Shown in pieces: positions 25,385 through 34,769 of a stretch of 64,000 nucleotides of DNA; within the stretch, counting starts at the first letter, position 1, and the number at the start of each line of letters is the position of its first letter. Source of the stretch: Nitrincola alkalilacustris (GTDB taxonomy: Bacteria; Pseudomonadota; Gammaproteobacteria; Pseudomonadales; Balneatricaceae); the NCBI RefSeq assembly GCF_008973755.1, contig NZ_WBOM01000009.1:62001-126000 (forward strand), read 5' to 3'. Below the pieces are notes generated by a model that saw only the letters and a program-made list of their open reading frames with translations, was not told the origin of the DNA and did no database searches. The translations under genes were made by a program, and so were the position numbers.

Positions 25385-27568
25385 ATGAACCAAAGGGTAC
25401 AGATCGGCGGCCTGCAGGTCGCAGAGAATCTCTATAATTTCATCAATAACGAAGCGCTGCCCGGAACAGGTATTGAGCCTCAGAAATTCTGGAGCGAGTT
25501 TGACGCAATCGTTCATGACCTTGCCCCACGCAACCGTGAACTCTTGAGCAAGCGTGACACGATTCAGGCCCAGATTGATGCCTGGCATCAGGCGCGCAAG
25601 GGTCAGGCATTTGATCTGGCCAGCTATAAATCTTTCCTGACAGAGATAGGTTACCTGCTGCCAGAGGGCGAAGACTTCTCCGCAACCACCAGCAATGTCG
25701 ATCCAGAGATGGCAACACTGGCTGGCCCTCAGTTGGTTGTTCCGGTCATGAATGCTCGTTATGCGCTGAACGCCGCCAATGCACGCTGGGGCTCACTCTA
25801 TGATGCCCTGTATGGCACCGATGCTATTTCAGAAGCCGATGGCGCCGAAAAAGGTACCTCTTACAACCCCGTTCGTGGCGATAAAGTCGTTGCCTTCGCA
25901 CGCGCGTTTCTGGATGAATCCGCTCCGCTGGCAAAAGGCTCGCACGTTGAGTCCACCGCCTATGTGATCGCCGATGGCCAGTTGCTCGTCAGCCTCAAGG
26001 ATGGCAGCGAAACAGGTCTTGCAGACCCTTCACAGCTGGTGGGCTTCAATGGTGATGCTGCCAAGCCCGACGCTATTGTTCTGAAAAACAACGGCCTGCA
26101 CTTCGAAATCCAGATAGACCCCAGCAGCATGATCGGCAAAACCGATGCAGCTGGCGTTAAAGATATCCTGATGGAATCTGCGCTGAGCACCATCATGGAC
26201 TGCGAAGACTCCGTTGCAGCCGTTGATGCCGACGACAAGGTTGTGGTCTACCGCAACTGGCTGGGCCTGATGAAAGGCGACCTGACCGAGGAGCTGGAAA
26301 AAGGCGGCAAAACCATCGTCCGCAGCCTGAATCCAGACCGCACCTATCAGACCCCGGATGGCGGCAGTATCAGCCTCAAGGGCCGCAGCCTGATGTTCGT
26401 ACGCAACGTCGGCCACCTGATGACTATCAACGCAATACTGGATAAAGACGGCAACGAGATCCCCGAAGGGATCATGGATGGCATGGTCACCTCGCTGATC
26501 TGCCTGCACGACCTCAAGGGCAACAGCCCTGTTCGTAACACCGTTACCGGTTCCATCTATATCGTTAAACCGAAGATGCATGGGCCTGAAGAAGTGGCCT
26601 TTGCCAACGAGCTCTTCGGCCGTATCGAAGATGCGCTGGGCCTGCCCACGCATACGCTCAAAGCCGGCATCATGGACGAAGAGCGCCGCACCACCGTGAA
26701 CCTGAAAGAGTGCATCCGTGCCGCCAAGGACCGTGTCGTGTTTATCAACACTGGCTTCCTGGATCGTACCGGCGATGAGATCCACACCTCGATGGAAGCG
26801 GGCCCAATGCTGCGTAAAGGCGATATGAAAACCACCGCCTGGATCAAAGCCTACGAAGACTGGAACGTCGATAACGGACTGGCCTGCGGCCTGCAGGGTC
26901 GTGCTCAGATCGGTAAAGGGATGTGGGCCATGCCCGACCTGATGGCTGGCATGCTCGAAGCCAAGATCGCGCACCCGATGGCCGGTGCCAACACCGCCTG
27001 GGTTCCCTCTCCGACTGCCGCCACACTGCACGCACTGCACTACCACAAGGTCGATGTATTTGCGCGTCAGGAAGAGCTCAAGTCACGCCCACGCGCCAGC
27101 CTGGACGACATTCTGACCATTCCTGTGGCAGAGAACCCCAACTGGTCTGCCGAAGAGATTCAGCAGGAGCTGGATAACAACGCACAGGGTATTCTGGGTT
27201 ATGTGGTACGCTGGATAGACAGCGGTGTCGGTTGCTCCAAAGTACCCGACATCAACGATGTCGGCCTGATGGAAGACCGCGCAACACTGCGCATCTCCAG
27301 CCAGCATATCGCCAACTGGTTGCACCACGGTATCTGCAGCGAAGGTCAGGTGATGGAAACCATGAAACGCATGGCCACCGTTGTTGATCGCCAGAACGCA
27401 GGTGACCAGGGTTACCGCCCGATGGCCCCTGACTTTGATCAGAGCGTTGCCTTCCAGGCAGCCTGTGATCTGGTCATTAAAGGACGTGAGCAGCCAAGCG
27501 GCTATACTGAACCAGTCCTTCACAGACGTCGTATAGAAGCCAAAGCCAAGTTTGCCGGCGCAAACTGA
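25385..27568 (+). CDS. glcB: Malate synthase G
   Basis: Condenses glyoxylate and acetyl-CoA to malate, the second step of the glyoxylate/glycolate route. It is the monomeric G isoform of 727 residues. Seen: [18 protein letters not shown] at the start, [49 protein letters not shown] split across the catalytic barrel, and HRRRIEAK at the end. The start is the ATG at 25385 with GAGG upstream; an in-frame extension to 25283 is not family-like. The gene stands alone without glcDEF, behind a GntR-type operator. Confidence 0.96.
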   Translation: MNQRVQIGGLQVAENLYNFINNEALPGTGIEPQKFWSEFDAIVHDLAPRNRELLSKRDTIQAQIDAWHQARKGQAFDLASYKSFLTEIGYLLPEGEDFSATTSNVDPEMATLAGPQLVVPVMNARYALNAANARWGSLYDALYGTDAISEADGAEKGTSYNPVRGDKVVAFARAFLDESAPLAKGSHVESTAYVIADGQLLVSLKDGSETGLADPSQLVGFNGDAAKPDAIVLKNNGLHFEIQIDPSSMIGKTDAAGVKDILMESALSTIMDCEDSVAAVDADDKVVVYRNWLGLMKGDLTEELEKGGKTIVRSLNPDRTYQTPDGGSISLKGRSLMFVRNVGHLMTINAILDKDGNEIPEGIMDGMVTSLICLHDLKGNSPVRNTVTGSIYIVKPKMHGPEEVAFANELFGRIEDALGLPTHTLKAGIMDEERRTTVNLKECIRAAKDRVVFINTGFLDRTGDEIHTSMEAGPMLRKGDMKTTAWIKAYEDWNVDNGLACGLQGRAQIGKGMWAMPDLMAGMLEAKIAHPMAGANTAWVPSPTAATLHALHYHKVDVFARQEELKSRPRASLDDILTIPVAENPNWSAEEIQQELDNNAQGILGYVVRWIDSGVGCSKVPDINDVGLMEDRATLRISSQHIANWLHHGICSEGQVMETMKRMATVVDRQNAGDQGYRPMAPDFDQSVAFQAACDLVIKGREQPSGYTEPVLHRRRIEAKAKFAGAN

Positions 27569-27583
27569 TCTCTGATTAAGATC

Positions 27584-27609
27584 GCCGCCCCTCAGGGGGC
27601 GGCATTTAA
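27584..27609 (+). terminator. Terminator of glcB
   Basis: A perfect 8-bp GC-rich stem (GCCGCCCC at 27584-27591, GGGGCGGC at 27596-27603) with loop TCAG is followed by ATTTAAT, a poor U-tract. Confidence 0.7.
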
Positions 27610-27660
27610 TCCGACCTCAACCCAGCAACAGAGGATTGCGCCGACTCAGGAAATCCACTG

Positions 27661-28200
27661 ATGTCACACTCAAAACTCTTTTTTGCCCTGCCTTGCCCAC
27701 CAGAACAGACCCGACTGATCGACCAGTGGCGAGAGGAGCATCAGCCCCACACCCGTAAGACCTGGGTACCTAAAGCCAACTTTCATATCACACTGATTTT
27801 TCTTGGCCAGGTGGCGCCCGAGCAGCAAGCCGAGCTGATCAATGCGGCCAACCAACTATCCCTGCCCGCATTTGATATTGAACTGACCCGTTATGGCAAC
27901 TGGGCCAAAACCGGTATTTTCTGGCTCGCACCCGATCACACCCCGAAGCCACTGCAACAGTTGGTCACTGAACTGAAACGGGTCGTTTCGCAAATCGATG
28001 TACTTCAGGATACGCGCAACTACCACCCGCACCTGACTCTGGCGCGACATATCAACACACCTCTGCCCACGACCAGACTGGAACAGCCGTTTACGCTGCA
28101 GGCCAGTGCGTTTGGCTTATACAGATCGGTCAACACCCCTTCCGGGATCGAGTACCATGCCCTGAAACGCTGGCCATTGACGGCCGGGGCGACCTCATGA
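27661..28200 (+). CDS. thpR: RNA 2',3'-cyclic phosphodiesterase
   Basis: A 2H phosphoesterase superfamily member (LigT/ThpR) that opens 2',3'-cyclic phosphate ends of RNA to 2'-phosphates. The 179 residues contain both catalytic HxTx motifs: HITLIFLG (about 41-48) and HLTLAR (about 122-127). The stop overlaps the sirtuin start by four bases (ATGA), so the two genes are coupled. Confidence 0.9.
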   Translation: MSHSKLFFALPCPPEQTRLIDQWREEHQPHTRKTWVPKANFHITLIFLGQVAPEQQAELINAANQLSLPAFDIELTRYGNWAKTGIFWLAPDHTPKPLQQLVTELKRVVSQIDVLQDTRNYHPHLTLARHINTPLPTTRLEQPFTLQASAFGLYRSVNTPSGIEYHALKRWPLTAGATS

Positions 28201-29051
28201 ATACCGAGATGCTTCGCGAACCTGCCCTCGCAATCGACGATGCCGCACTCAGACTGGCTGACTTTATCAGCCGCCATGATAAGCTGATGCTACTGACTGG
28301 CGCAGGCGTCAGTACCGACTCTGGCATACCCGACTACCGTGACGCTGCAGGTGAGTGGAAACGCAAGCAACCAGTACAGCATCAGGATTTCATGGGCAAC
28401 CTGCTGACCCGCCAGCGCTACTGGGGACGCAGTCTTCCCGGCTGGCCGGTGATCCGCGATGCACAACCAAACCCTTCGCACCACTATCTGGCGGATCTTG
28501 AAACACGCGCCCATATCAATCTGCTGGTGACACAGAATGTCGACAGACTGCATCAACGTGCCGGCAGCCTGCAGGTGATCGACCTGCATGGCCGTTCCGA
28601 TCAGGTTATCTGCACCAGTTGCGGCTATCGCTGCGACCGCATGGAGACTCACACCAGCTGCCTGGAACTGAATCCTGCCTACAGCCAGTATCAGGCGGAA
28701 GCTGCACCCGATGGCGATGCTGATCTTGAAGTGGATTTCAGCGAATTTCGTGTTCCGGACTGCCCTGAATGTGGTGGTATCCTCAAGCCAGATGTGGTGT
28801 TTTTTGGTGATAATGTCCCCAAAGAGCGGGTCGAGACAGCCCTGAATGCACTGCAGAACAGCAACGCACTACTGGTGGTTGGCTCATCATTGATGGTGTA
28901 CTCGGGCTTTCGCTTCTGTCGCCGCGCACATGAATGGGGCAAGCCGATAGCCACGCTGAACATCGGCCGCACCCGCGCCGACGAACTGGTCAGCCTGAAG
29001 CTGGATTCGCGTATCGGTAGTACCCTGGAACGGGCGCTCGAACTACTGTAA
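28197..29051 (+). CDS. NAD-dependent protein deacylase (sirtuin)
   Basis: A 284-residue Sir2-family enzyme that removes acyl groups from protein lysines at the expense of NAD+. Seen: GAGVSTDSGIPDYR (NAD binding), TQNVDRLH, the catalytic histidine in DLHGRSD, and two zinc CxxC pairs (CTSC, CPEC). The longer helical insert between the zinc pairs resembles the SIRT4/class II branch, not CobB. It is translationally coupled to thpR, and pairing with an RNA end-modifying enzyme hints at joint expression only. Confidence 0.92.
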   Translation: MNTEMLREPALAIDDAALRLADFISRHDKLMLLTGAGVSTDSGIPDYRDAAGEWKRKQPVQHQDFMGNLLTRQRYWGRSLPGWPVIRDAQPNPSHHYLADLETRAHINLLVTQNVDRLHQRAGSLQVIDLHGRSDQVICTSCGYRCDRMETHTSCLELNPAYSQYQAEAAPDGDADLEVDFSEFRVPDCPECGGILKPDVVFFGDNVPKERVETALNALQNSNALLVVGSSLMVYSGFRFCRRAHEWGKPIATLNIGRTRADELVSLKLDSRIGSTLERALELL

Positions 29052-29143
29052 CTCTTCAGCGAAAAGCCGCTCTATCAGACTAAATTTATAGTGACCGGAT
29101 ACGCGTTCAGGTGTATAAATCGCGCACTATCAGGAGCGACCGC

Positions 29144-29812
29144 GTGAACACCCTCAGACAACCAGAACCAACGACGCAACTATTTGATCAGATCGCCGAC
29201 CAACTGGTCGAGCGCGGCTATTTTCTGGCCGAAAAAGCCCTGCCTGCCAGCCTCTGTCTGGCACTGCAACAACGCTTACAATCACTGAATGAAGAGGAGT
29301 TCAAACGAGCCGGTATCGGGCGCGAGCAGGATCATCAGCTAAACAAACGCGTGCGTACCGATCAGATCCGCTGGCTGACTCGCCAGAACCCTGCCGAAGC
29401 GGAATATCTCGAACAGATGGAAGCACTGCGCCAAGGGATCAACCGCAGGCTATTCATGGGTTTGTTTGATGCGGAATTCCACTTTGCTCACTACCCCGAG
29501 GGCGCCTTCTACAAGCGCCATCTGGATGCCTTTCGCGGCAACACCAACCGTGTGTTGAGTGTGGTGTTTTATCTGAACGATGATTGGCAGACAGATCAGG
29601 GCGGCGAGATGCTGCTGTATGCCGCAGAACAGACACCAGGAGAAGAAACACCCCTGTTGCAGCGAGTACTCCCCGAAAGCGGCACCCTGGCGATCTTCCT
29701 GAGCGACGAGTTCCCGCACGAAGTGTTGCCGACCCGGCGCGATCGCTACAGCATCGCTGGCTGGTTCCGTGTCAACAACACTCTGGGCGATCAACTGGAC
29801 CCACCACGCTGA
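29144..29812 (+). CDS. 2-oxoglutarate/Fe(II)-dependent oxygenase
   Basis: A 222-residue double-stranded beta-helix dioxygenase of the prolyl 4-hydroxylase-like class. The iron triad is visible: HLD in YKRHLDAFRG and a distal histidine in DEFPHEVLPT, followed by a 2OG-binding arginine in RRDRYSIAGWFR. I prefer the GTG at 29144, with AGGAG seven bases upstream, over the upstream in-frame start at 29111. The substrate may be a protein proline or a small molecule. It is convergent with nnrU. Confidence 0.85.
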   Translation: MNTLRQPEPTTQLFDQIADQLVERGYFLAEKALPASLCLALQQRLQSLNEEEFKRAGIGREQDHQLNKRVRTDQIRWLTRQNPAEAEYLEQMEALRQGINRRLFMGLFDAEFHFAHYPEGAFYKRHLDAFRGNTNRVLSVVFYLNDDWQTDQGGEMLLYAAEQTPGEETPLLQRVLPESGTLAIFLSDEFPHEVLPTRRDRYSIAGWFRVNNTLGDQLDPPR

Positions 29813-29826
29813 GCGGGTTTACTCAA

Positions 29827-30405
29827 TCAACCAAACGGCTTGACGCCGATCAGTACGCCATGCAGATACATGGCAAATATCATCCAGGCGACGACACCCG
29901 CTACGATCACCATCAAGTCTCCCTTCAGGCTACCCGGAGCGCGGATGACACCTGTTGCACGATCACGACGACGCGACGCCGCAAAACCCACAATACTCCA
30001 GACCATAAAGCTGCCGAACAGCAACACCGCGGCCAGCGTGCCATTGGAGATCAGATGCGCAAATGCCCAGATCTTGGTGCCCGCCAGCATCGGATGCCCC
30101 AATTTGGAACGAATCCGTGACCCGGGGATATACGCAGCCAACAGCAGGATAAAGGCCGGTAATGTCAGCAGGGCCGCCAGATGGCGCGTCCATACAGGAG
30201 GTATCCACAGCCACACGGTATCAGCCTTGGCCAAGCCATAGCCCCACACGATCAGCACAAAACCCAGCAGCGACACCACCGTGAAGATACCCTTCCACGG
30301 CAGCTCACCCAACCGTGCAACCTGCTGCGAACGCCAATCATCCGCAAAGAAACGTATGGAATGAACTCCCAGAAAAATCAGGAGTCCGAGAATAAGTACC
30401 AGCAT
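29827..30405 (-). CDS. NnrU-family membrane protein
   Basis: A 192-residue integral membrane protein with about six helices. NnrU was first described beside nitrite/nitric oxide reductase genes in alphaproteobacteria, and the family overlaps isoprenoid methyltransferase-like membrane proteins. Conserved features seen: FLGVHSIRFF near the N-terminus, GHPMLAGTKIWAFAHL in the middle and GVIRAPGSLKGD. No denitrification genes are nearby, so the function is unresolved. Confidence 0.82.
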   Translation of the reverse strand: MLVLILGLLIFLGVHSIRFFADDWRSQQVARLGELPWKGIFTVVSLLGFVLIVWGYGLAKADTVWLWIPPVWTRHLAALLTLPAFILLLAAYIPGSRIRSKLGHPMLAGTKIWAFAHLISNGTLAAVLLFGSFMVWSIVGFAASRRRDRATGVIRAPGSLKGDLMVIVAGVVAWMIFAMYLHGVLIGVKPFG

Positions 30406-30526
30406 GTTATTAATTTCCTATCATAAATTTGTACAAAGAGTACTGTAGCAACAAGCGTTCGACTATGTAACTCAGAAGTAGTCATCATCAAACGAATGAT
30501 CAGGGAAACGCGCAAAGGAGAAACAG

Positions 30527-30682
30527 ATGAAAACCATTTTTGCAAAACTGCTGATGGCCATGATAGTTGGCCTCTTTGCATTGGCTGCCACTGGCTGCAA
30601 CACCGTAGAAGGTGTCGGCAAGGATATTCAGAAAGGCGGAGAAGTGATCGAAGAGAGCGCCGCCGAGAATCGCAGCTACTGA
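30527..30682 (+). CDS. Entericidin-family small lipoprotein
   Basis: A 51-residue lipoprotein precursor. Signal peptide 1-23 ends in the lipobox LAATGC with the lipidated cysteine at 24. The mature peptide CNTVEGVGKDIQKGGEVIEE is the EcnA/EcnB signature. In E. coli, entericidins are a stationary-phase toxin/antidote lipoprotein pair; single homologues like this one are common and poorly understood. AAAGGAG sits seven bases upstream of the ATG. Only one copy is seen, so no antidote partner is adjacent. Confidence 0.88.
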   Translation: MKTIFAKLLMAMIVGLFALAATGCNTVEGVGKDIQKGGEVIEESAAENRSY

Positions 30683-30740
30683 TTCGTCAAATTAATTCAT
30701 TAGGCGTTTTGGTCTCATTTCAACTTTTGAGACTCCCCAT

Positions 30741-30778
30741 TCGTCTGTCAGGTGCGCTACACTTCACCTGACAGACGA
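30741..30778. promoter_or_regulatory. 14-bp hairpin before the lytic transglycosylase gene
   Basis: TCGTCTGTCAGGTG (30741-30754) pairs perfectly with CACCTGACAGACGA (30765-30778) around a 10-base loop; it ends ten bases before the ATG. It has no T-run. It may terminate the entericidin transcript, mask the ribosome binding site of the next gene, or bind a regulator. Confidence 0.55.
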
Positions 30779-30787
30779 GACTTACCC

Positions 30788-31522
30788 ATGCTGCCCATGA
30801 CACCTTACGCCAGACAAACCATACTGCTCACCCTGCTGCTGAGTCTGCTGTTGAGCTTACTGCCCAACCTCGCTCTGGCTGACAGCATCCGACGTGTTGT
30901 ACACCCCGACGGCCGCATCGAATTCACCAACATCCCCAGCCAACCCACTGCAGGCGCCGGAGCAGGCCAGCATGGCAAGGAATCCGTCTATCGCTATCGC
31001 AACACCAGTGGTGTGCTCGCCTTCAGTAACGTAAAACCCCAGGGCGTACCCTACGAAGTAATCCGTTTTGACTGCTACGCCTGCAAACCCAGCTCCACAA
31101 TCAACTGGCACAACACCCGCCTGTTCCTGACCCCCTATCAGGAAGAGATCAACACCGCCGCCAGACAATACAACCTAGACCCCGCCCTGGTGCGCGCCGT
31201 GATTCATGCCGAGTCTGCATTCAACCCCAAGGCAATTTCGCCTAAAGGCGCACAAGGCCTGATGCAACTGATGCCCGGCACCGCCGCCGAACTCGGCGTG
31301 AACAACGCCATGGATGTAGCAGAAAATATCCGCGGCGGCGCCAGCTACCTGGCCCAGATGCTGAAACAACACAACAACGACATCACCCTAGCCACCGCCG
31401 CCTACAACGCCGGACCCGGCGCCGTCAGGCACTATGGCGGCATCCCCCCCTTTGCCGAAACCCGCGCCTATGTTGAGCGAGTCGGCATCCTGCACCAGCG
31501 CTATCGCGACAACGGGCAGTAA
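30788..31522 (+). CDS. Lytic murein transglycosylase with DUF4124 domain
   Basis: A 244-residue secreted peptidoglycan-cleaving enzyme. The signal peptide (about 1-31, ending in NLALA) is followed by a DUF4124-like beta region (about 33-85) and the SLT domain (about 115-240). Visible SLT motifs are the catalytic glutamate in [28 protein letters not shown] and [10 protein letters not shown]. The ATG at 30788 lies just after a hairpin and has little Shine-Dalgarno sequence. Such enzymes open glycan strands for growth or for assembly of envelope machines. Confidence 0.92.
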   Translation: MLPMTPYARQTILLTLLLSLLLSLLPNLALADSIRRVVHPDGRIEFTNIPSQPTAGAGAGQHGKESVYRYRNTSGVLAFSNVKPQGVPYEVIRFDCYACKPSSTINWHNTRLFLTPYQEEINTAARQYNLDPALVRAVIHAESAFNPKAISPKGAQGLMQLMPGTAAELGVNNAMDVAENIRGGASYLAQMLKQHNNDITLATAAYNAGPGAVRHYGGIPPFAETRAYVERVGILHQRYRDNGQ

Positions 31523-31647
31523 GCGCACTCTGCCAGCAAGGCCCTGCCAACCGCACCCTCATACAGAAATAGTCTGCTGTTACGACCTGGTAGCTATAAA
31601 TCTCCCGATTTAGTGGACACCACGATCTAAAAAAACCGAGGTGATAA

Positions 31648-31838
31648 ATGCCTAACGTTAGATTTTTACCATCGGTTTAACCGACGAGCACAGTCACTGT
31701 GTGATTGAGCAGGCCGTCAATACCGCATTAAAAGATGTCATGGATGAAGCGGAAGCGCTCATGCTACAGAGGTTTGGGCAAATCACTCTGGATCAACTGG
31801 GCACAGACAGAGTTTCCCGCGCCCTTTTCAATACCTGA
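31648..31838 (+). pseudogene. Small ORF broken by a one-base frameshift
   Basis: An eight-base perfect ribosome binding site (GAGGTGAT) lies two bases before an ATG, but the frame stops after ten codons. Adding one T to the TTTTT run at 31663-31667 would join it to the next frame, giving 63 residues that run to a TGA at 31836-31838 and overlap the 3' end of the MocR gene. I do not recognise the product. The preceding TTAGTGGACACC resembles the ends of some IS3-family elements, so this may be a remnant of such an element. Confidence 0.4.
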
Positions 31839-33289
31839 TGCAGTCGCTCTATCCCCTCATTCAGATAAGGCTCAGACAAGGCACTGAATCCAAGCAGCAG
31901 GCCCTGCTGCGGCTTACCGGTGAAGTAGTGACTGGACAGCCGATTCAAGGTAAGCCCCAGCTCTGATGCTGCCCTGGCCAGTTGCTCATCCGTCAGACCG
32001 GATTCGGGCTTCAGCAGCGCCACCAGGTGCATACCGGTATGCGTCGAGGTGATCTGAAACTGATCAGCCAGTTCGCTTTGTAAAAGGTGTAGCAGATGAT
32101 CTCTGCGTTGCTGATATACGCGGCGCATCCTGCGCAGATGGGTGGCGAAATAACCATGTGTCAGAAATGCCGCAAGCGCTGGTTGCAAGGGCAGCGATGC
32201 CATGCTGCCCAGCGCATGTTGGCTGCTCAGCAGATGTGGAGCCAGTTGATCCGGCGCGACGATATAGCCGATGCGCAGTGAGCGAAACAGTATCTTGGAG
32301 AAGCTGCCCACCAGCAGTGTGTGTTGCTGAGTATCAGCCTTCATCAAGGGTGCCTGTGCCCGCCCCTGGTAGATGAATTCGCTGTCGTAGTCATCCTCGA
32401 TCAGCCAGAAGGGTTGGCCAGTCTGATTGCTTTGGCTGCACAGATCCAGCCACTCCTGACGCCTGCGTGCACTCATTGCCACTCCCAGAGGGTATTGCCG
32501 TGAAGGTGTCAGGATCGCAGCCAGTTGCCCGGACACCCCAGTCGGGCAGACAGCTCCCTCGGCATCTACAGCCAGGGCATCCAGCTGGACTCCCATACTG
32601 CTGACACTTTCTGCAAGGGCTGGATAGCAGGGGTTTTCCAGCCAGACGGATGAGGATGCCTTAGTGCTGATACGCTTCAGCGCACTCAACAGCAGGCTGA
32701 TCGCATCTCGGTTACCTGCTGTGATAATCACCTGATCGGGTTTTACACTAAGGCCACGCATCGCATGCAGATAGTCTGCAACAGCCTGTCGCAGCGCTGG
32801 CAGACCTGACTTCATTGTGCCTTCGAGCAGTTCGCGCGGAGGATCACGCCAGCCCTGCTGCAGGCAGCGTCGCCAGATCCGGTGTGGAAACAGACTGACA
32901 TCGGCGCCTGAGTCAAAGCGCAGCCAGTTGTCATCAGTGTTGTCATAAGAGTTGTCCGGAGAAGTTCTGGTTGTTGTGGATGGTAACTGCTCCAGCATTA
33001 ATGAAGGCAATCGATGCGCAATGAATACACCCTTTTTCGGTATTCCCAGTAGATAGCCTTCGGATGTCAGCAGATCATAGCTATTACTGCTGGTTGTGCG
33101 GGAGACACCCAGATCCTGTGCCAGTTGCCGCGATGAGGGCAGACGATCTCCGGGCCTGAGCCTCTCCTGTTCAATCAGCGCTCTGATCTGCCTGGCGATC
33201 TGCAGATAGACAGGTACCTGATCGTCAAGATCGAGGCTGATCGTCACACTGGAGAATGAGGTGCTGCTCATCATATCTGGCCTTATCAA
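31793..33289 (-). CDS. MocR/PdxR-type GntR regulator with aminotransferase domain
   Basis: A 498-residue regulator: an N-terminal GntR winged helix (about 15-90, [18 protein letters not shown], then [20 protein letters not shown]) is joined to a fold-type I aminotransferase-like domain (about 125-490) with the PLP lysine in [15 protein letters not shown]. PdxR-like members sense pyridoxal phosphate and other MocR members sense amino acids. It is divergent from an FMN-binding oxidoreductase gene 91 bases away, the likely target, with an inverted repeat between them. In-frame ATGs at 33289, 33274 and 33271 are all possible starts. Confidence 0.9.
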   Translation of the reverse strand: MIRPDMMSSTSFSSVTISLDLDDQVPVYLQIARQIRALIEQERLRPGDRLPSSRQLAQDLGVSRTTSSNSYDLLTSEGYLLGIPKKGVFIAHRLPSLMLEQLPSTTTRTSPDNSYDNTDDNWLRFDSGADVSLFPHRIWRRCLQQGWRDPPRELLEGTMKSGLPALRQAVADYLHAMRGLSVKPDQVIITAGNRDAISLLLSALKRISTKASSSVWLENPCYPALAESVSSMGVQLDALAVDAEGAVCPTGVSGQLAAILTPSRQYPLGVAMSARRRQEWLDLCSQSNQTGQPFWLIEDDYDSEFIYQGRAQAPLMKADTQQHTLLVGSFSKILFRSLRIGYIVAPDQLAPHLLSSQHALGSMASLPLQPALAAFLTHGYFATHLRRMRRVYQQRRDHLLHLLQSELADQFQITSTHTGMHLVALLKPESGLTDEQLARAASELGLTLNRLSSHYFTGKPQQGLLLGFSALSEPYLNEGIERLHQVLKRARETLSVPS

Positions 33290-33300
33290 AATTGATTAAT

Positions 33301-33323
33301 CTGGCTATCAATGAAATAGCCAG
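33301..33323. promoter_or_regulatory. Inverted repeat, putative MocR operator
   Basis: CTGGCTAT (33301-33308) and ATAGCCAG (33316-33323) form a perfect 8-bp inverted repeat with a 7-base spacer in the divergent intergenic region. It overlaps the -35 position of a promoter whose -10 would be TATGAT (33331-33336) for the oxidoreductase gene. The poor -35 fits activation by the regulator. Confidence 0.5.
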
Positions 33324-33380
33324 ATGCCGATATGATAACGCAATAGTCAGTTGATACCAGAAATAACCACAGGAAATAAC

Positions 33381-34016
33381 ATGTCGGAATCCATCGCTGT
33401 CACCCAACGCACCAGGGTCAAGAGAGGCCCCAAGCGGGCTGTTTATGACCGGGACACCATCCATGCCATCATCGATGAAGCGCTGATGTGTCATGTTGCA
33501 CAATTAGTGGGTGAGCAGCCCTTTGTCACACCAACCTGCCACTGGCGTGATGGTGATTATTTCTACTGGCATGGTCATGCTGCTGCGCGCAATATTCAAG
33601 GGGCCGCACAGACACAGGTCTGTATCAATATCAGTTTGCTGGATGGACTGGTTCTGGCGCGCTCGGCTTTTCACCATTCAGTCAACTACCGCTCGGTGAC
33701 GCTCTTTGGAGTGCCGGAACTGGTCGAAGATGAGGCTGAAAAGATGCGTCATCTGGAAATTTTCATGGAGAAGGTGTCGCCGGGTCGCTGGCCACTGCTG
33801 CGTCCGGTACTGGACAAGGAGCTGAAGGCCACCGGCATTCTCAGACTACCGCTGAATGAAGCTTCAGCCAAGGTCAGGGCAGCCCCGCCAGTAGATGACG
33901 AGGAAGATTACGACTGGCCGGTCTGGGCAGGCGTGCTGCCCATTACCCGCCAGATGGGTGAGCCGGAGCCGGACCCGCGGCTAAAGAATCAGGACTGGCC
34001 CCTTCGCCAGTCCTGA
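33381..34016 (+). CDS. Pyridoxamine 5'-phosphate oxidase-like FMN-binding protein
   Basis: A 211-residue split-barrel flavoprotein of the PNPOx-like/NimA-type family. Seen: the substrate and FMN region HVAQLVGEQPFVTPTCHWRD, YWHGHAAARN, and SVTLFGVPELVED. It is not the canonical PdxH, lacking that enzyme's C-terminal segment. Relatives reduce small molecules or bind flavin or haem. The ATG at 33381 has AGGAA six bases upstream. Pairing with a MocR regulator suggests a link to vitamin B6 or amine metabolism. A hairpin (AGGACTGG/CCAGTCCT, 33991-34014) overlaps the end of the gene. Confidence 0.83.
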   Translation: MSESIAVTQRTRVKRGPKRAVYDRDTIHAIIDEALMCHVAQLVGEQPFVTPTCHWRDGDYFYWHGHAAARNIQGAAQTQVCINISLLDGLVLARSAFHHSVNYRSVTLFGVPELVEDEAEKMRHLEIFMEKVSPGRWPLLRPVLDKELKATGILRLPLNEASAKVRAAPPVDDEEDYDWPVWAGVLPITRQMGEPEPDPRLKNQDWPLRQS

Positions 34017-34045
34017 TCAGTCAGACAGCGCTGTGGGAAAGCTCG

Positions 34046-34645
34046 CTACCAGTAGCGAACAGCCCCTGTGTCGACATGGACAAAGCCGGAATTGGTGTAG
34101 AGACCTACCCCTCCGGCTTTCATGGCGACAGCAGCCCGATGCAGATCCATCAGATCGCGCCCCGGTAAGCGTACATCAATCGCCTTACCCTCCATATGCA
34201 TGCTGCGCTGCGCAACGCCGGAATTGGCACTGCGTGAACGGAGCATTTCATTGGTTTTGGGTGAACGGTAGGCGGAGATGATTTCGAAAGGCGCCTTGCT
34301 GTCCAGGCTTGTACGCAGGGTATAAAGCAGATCCAGCAGCGTTGGATCCACCGGATGCATATCCCCCGTTCGGAAATCGCGCAGAAAACGATTGATCTCC
34401 TTCAGACTCGACGGAATATAGCGCCCATCCACCCAATAGGTGGTGGATATCGTTTCACCGGTATGCAGATGATGCAGCGCCACTTCCCTTTCAGCTGCTT
34501 CTCGTGCCTGACGAGTCGCCGCCAGTGCCGGCATTGCAAGCCCCGCCGCTGCCAGAACACAGCCCTTGATAAACCGCCGCCTGTCAAGGCGACGTGATGA
34601 ATCCTGAGACCCTGATGCCTCAAGACGATCGCACTCAGCACACAT
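34046..34645 (-). CDS. mepK: Murein endopeptidase MepK-like protein (DUF882), Tat-exported
   Basis: A 199-residue zinc peptidase of the M15-like family that cleaves peptidoglycan cross-links. A twin-arginine signal (DRRRFIKG, about 22-29, then a hydrophobic stretch ending MPALA) indicates folded export. Zinc ligands are visible in HMEGKAIDVRLPG and GFVHVDTG. It follows the L,D-transpeptidase gene by 124 bases on the same strand, the same pair as E. coli ldtD-mepK (ycbB-ycbK), where MepK cleaves the 3-3 cross-links that LdtD makes. Confidence 0.9.
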   Translation of the reverse strand: MCAECDRLEASGSQDSSRRLDRRRFIKGCVLAAAGLAMPALAATRQAREAAEREVALHHLHTGETISTTYWVDGRYIPSSLKEINRFLRDFRTGDMHPVDPTLLDLLYTLRTSLDSKAPFEIISAYRSPKTNEMLRSRSANSGVAQRSMHMEGKAIDVRLPGRDLMDLHRAAVAMKAGGVGLYTNSGFVHVDTGAVRYW

Positions 34646-34769
34646 GCCTAACCCCCTTCACTTCAATATCAGGCAAACGTTGCCGCAAATTGCGTAAAAC
34701 TGAGCAAATATTAACCAAAACTGAACGATTTATCCAGAGGTGGATAAGTATTGGGGATAAAAATCCAGG

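Noticed and set aside
26030-27046. Minus-strand open frame of 338 codons inside glcB
   Set aside because: Shadow of malate synthase G. The His/Gly/Val-rich composition is what antisense of this gene gives.
33991-34014. Stem-loop AGGACTGG/CCAGTCCT as terminator of the PNPOx-like gene
   Set aside because: It lies inside the coding end and has no T-run, so I mention it in the gene entry but do not call a terminator.
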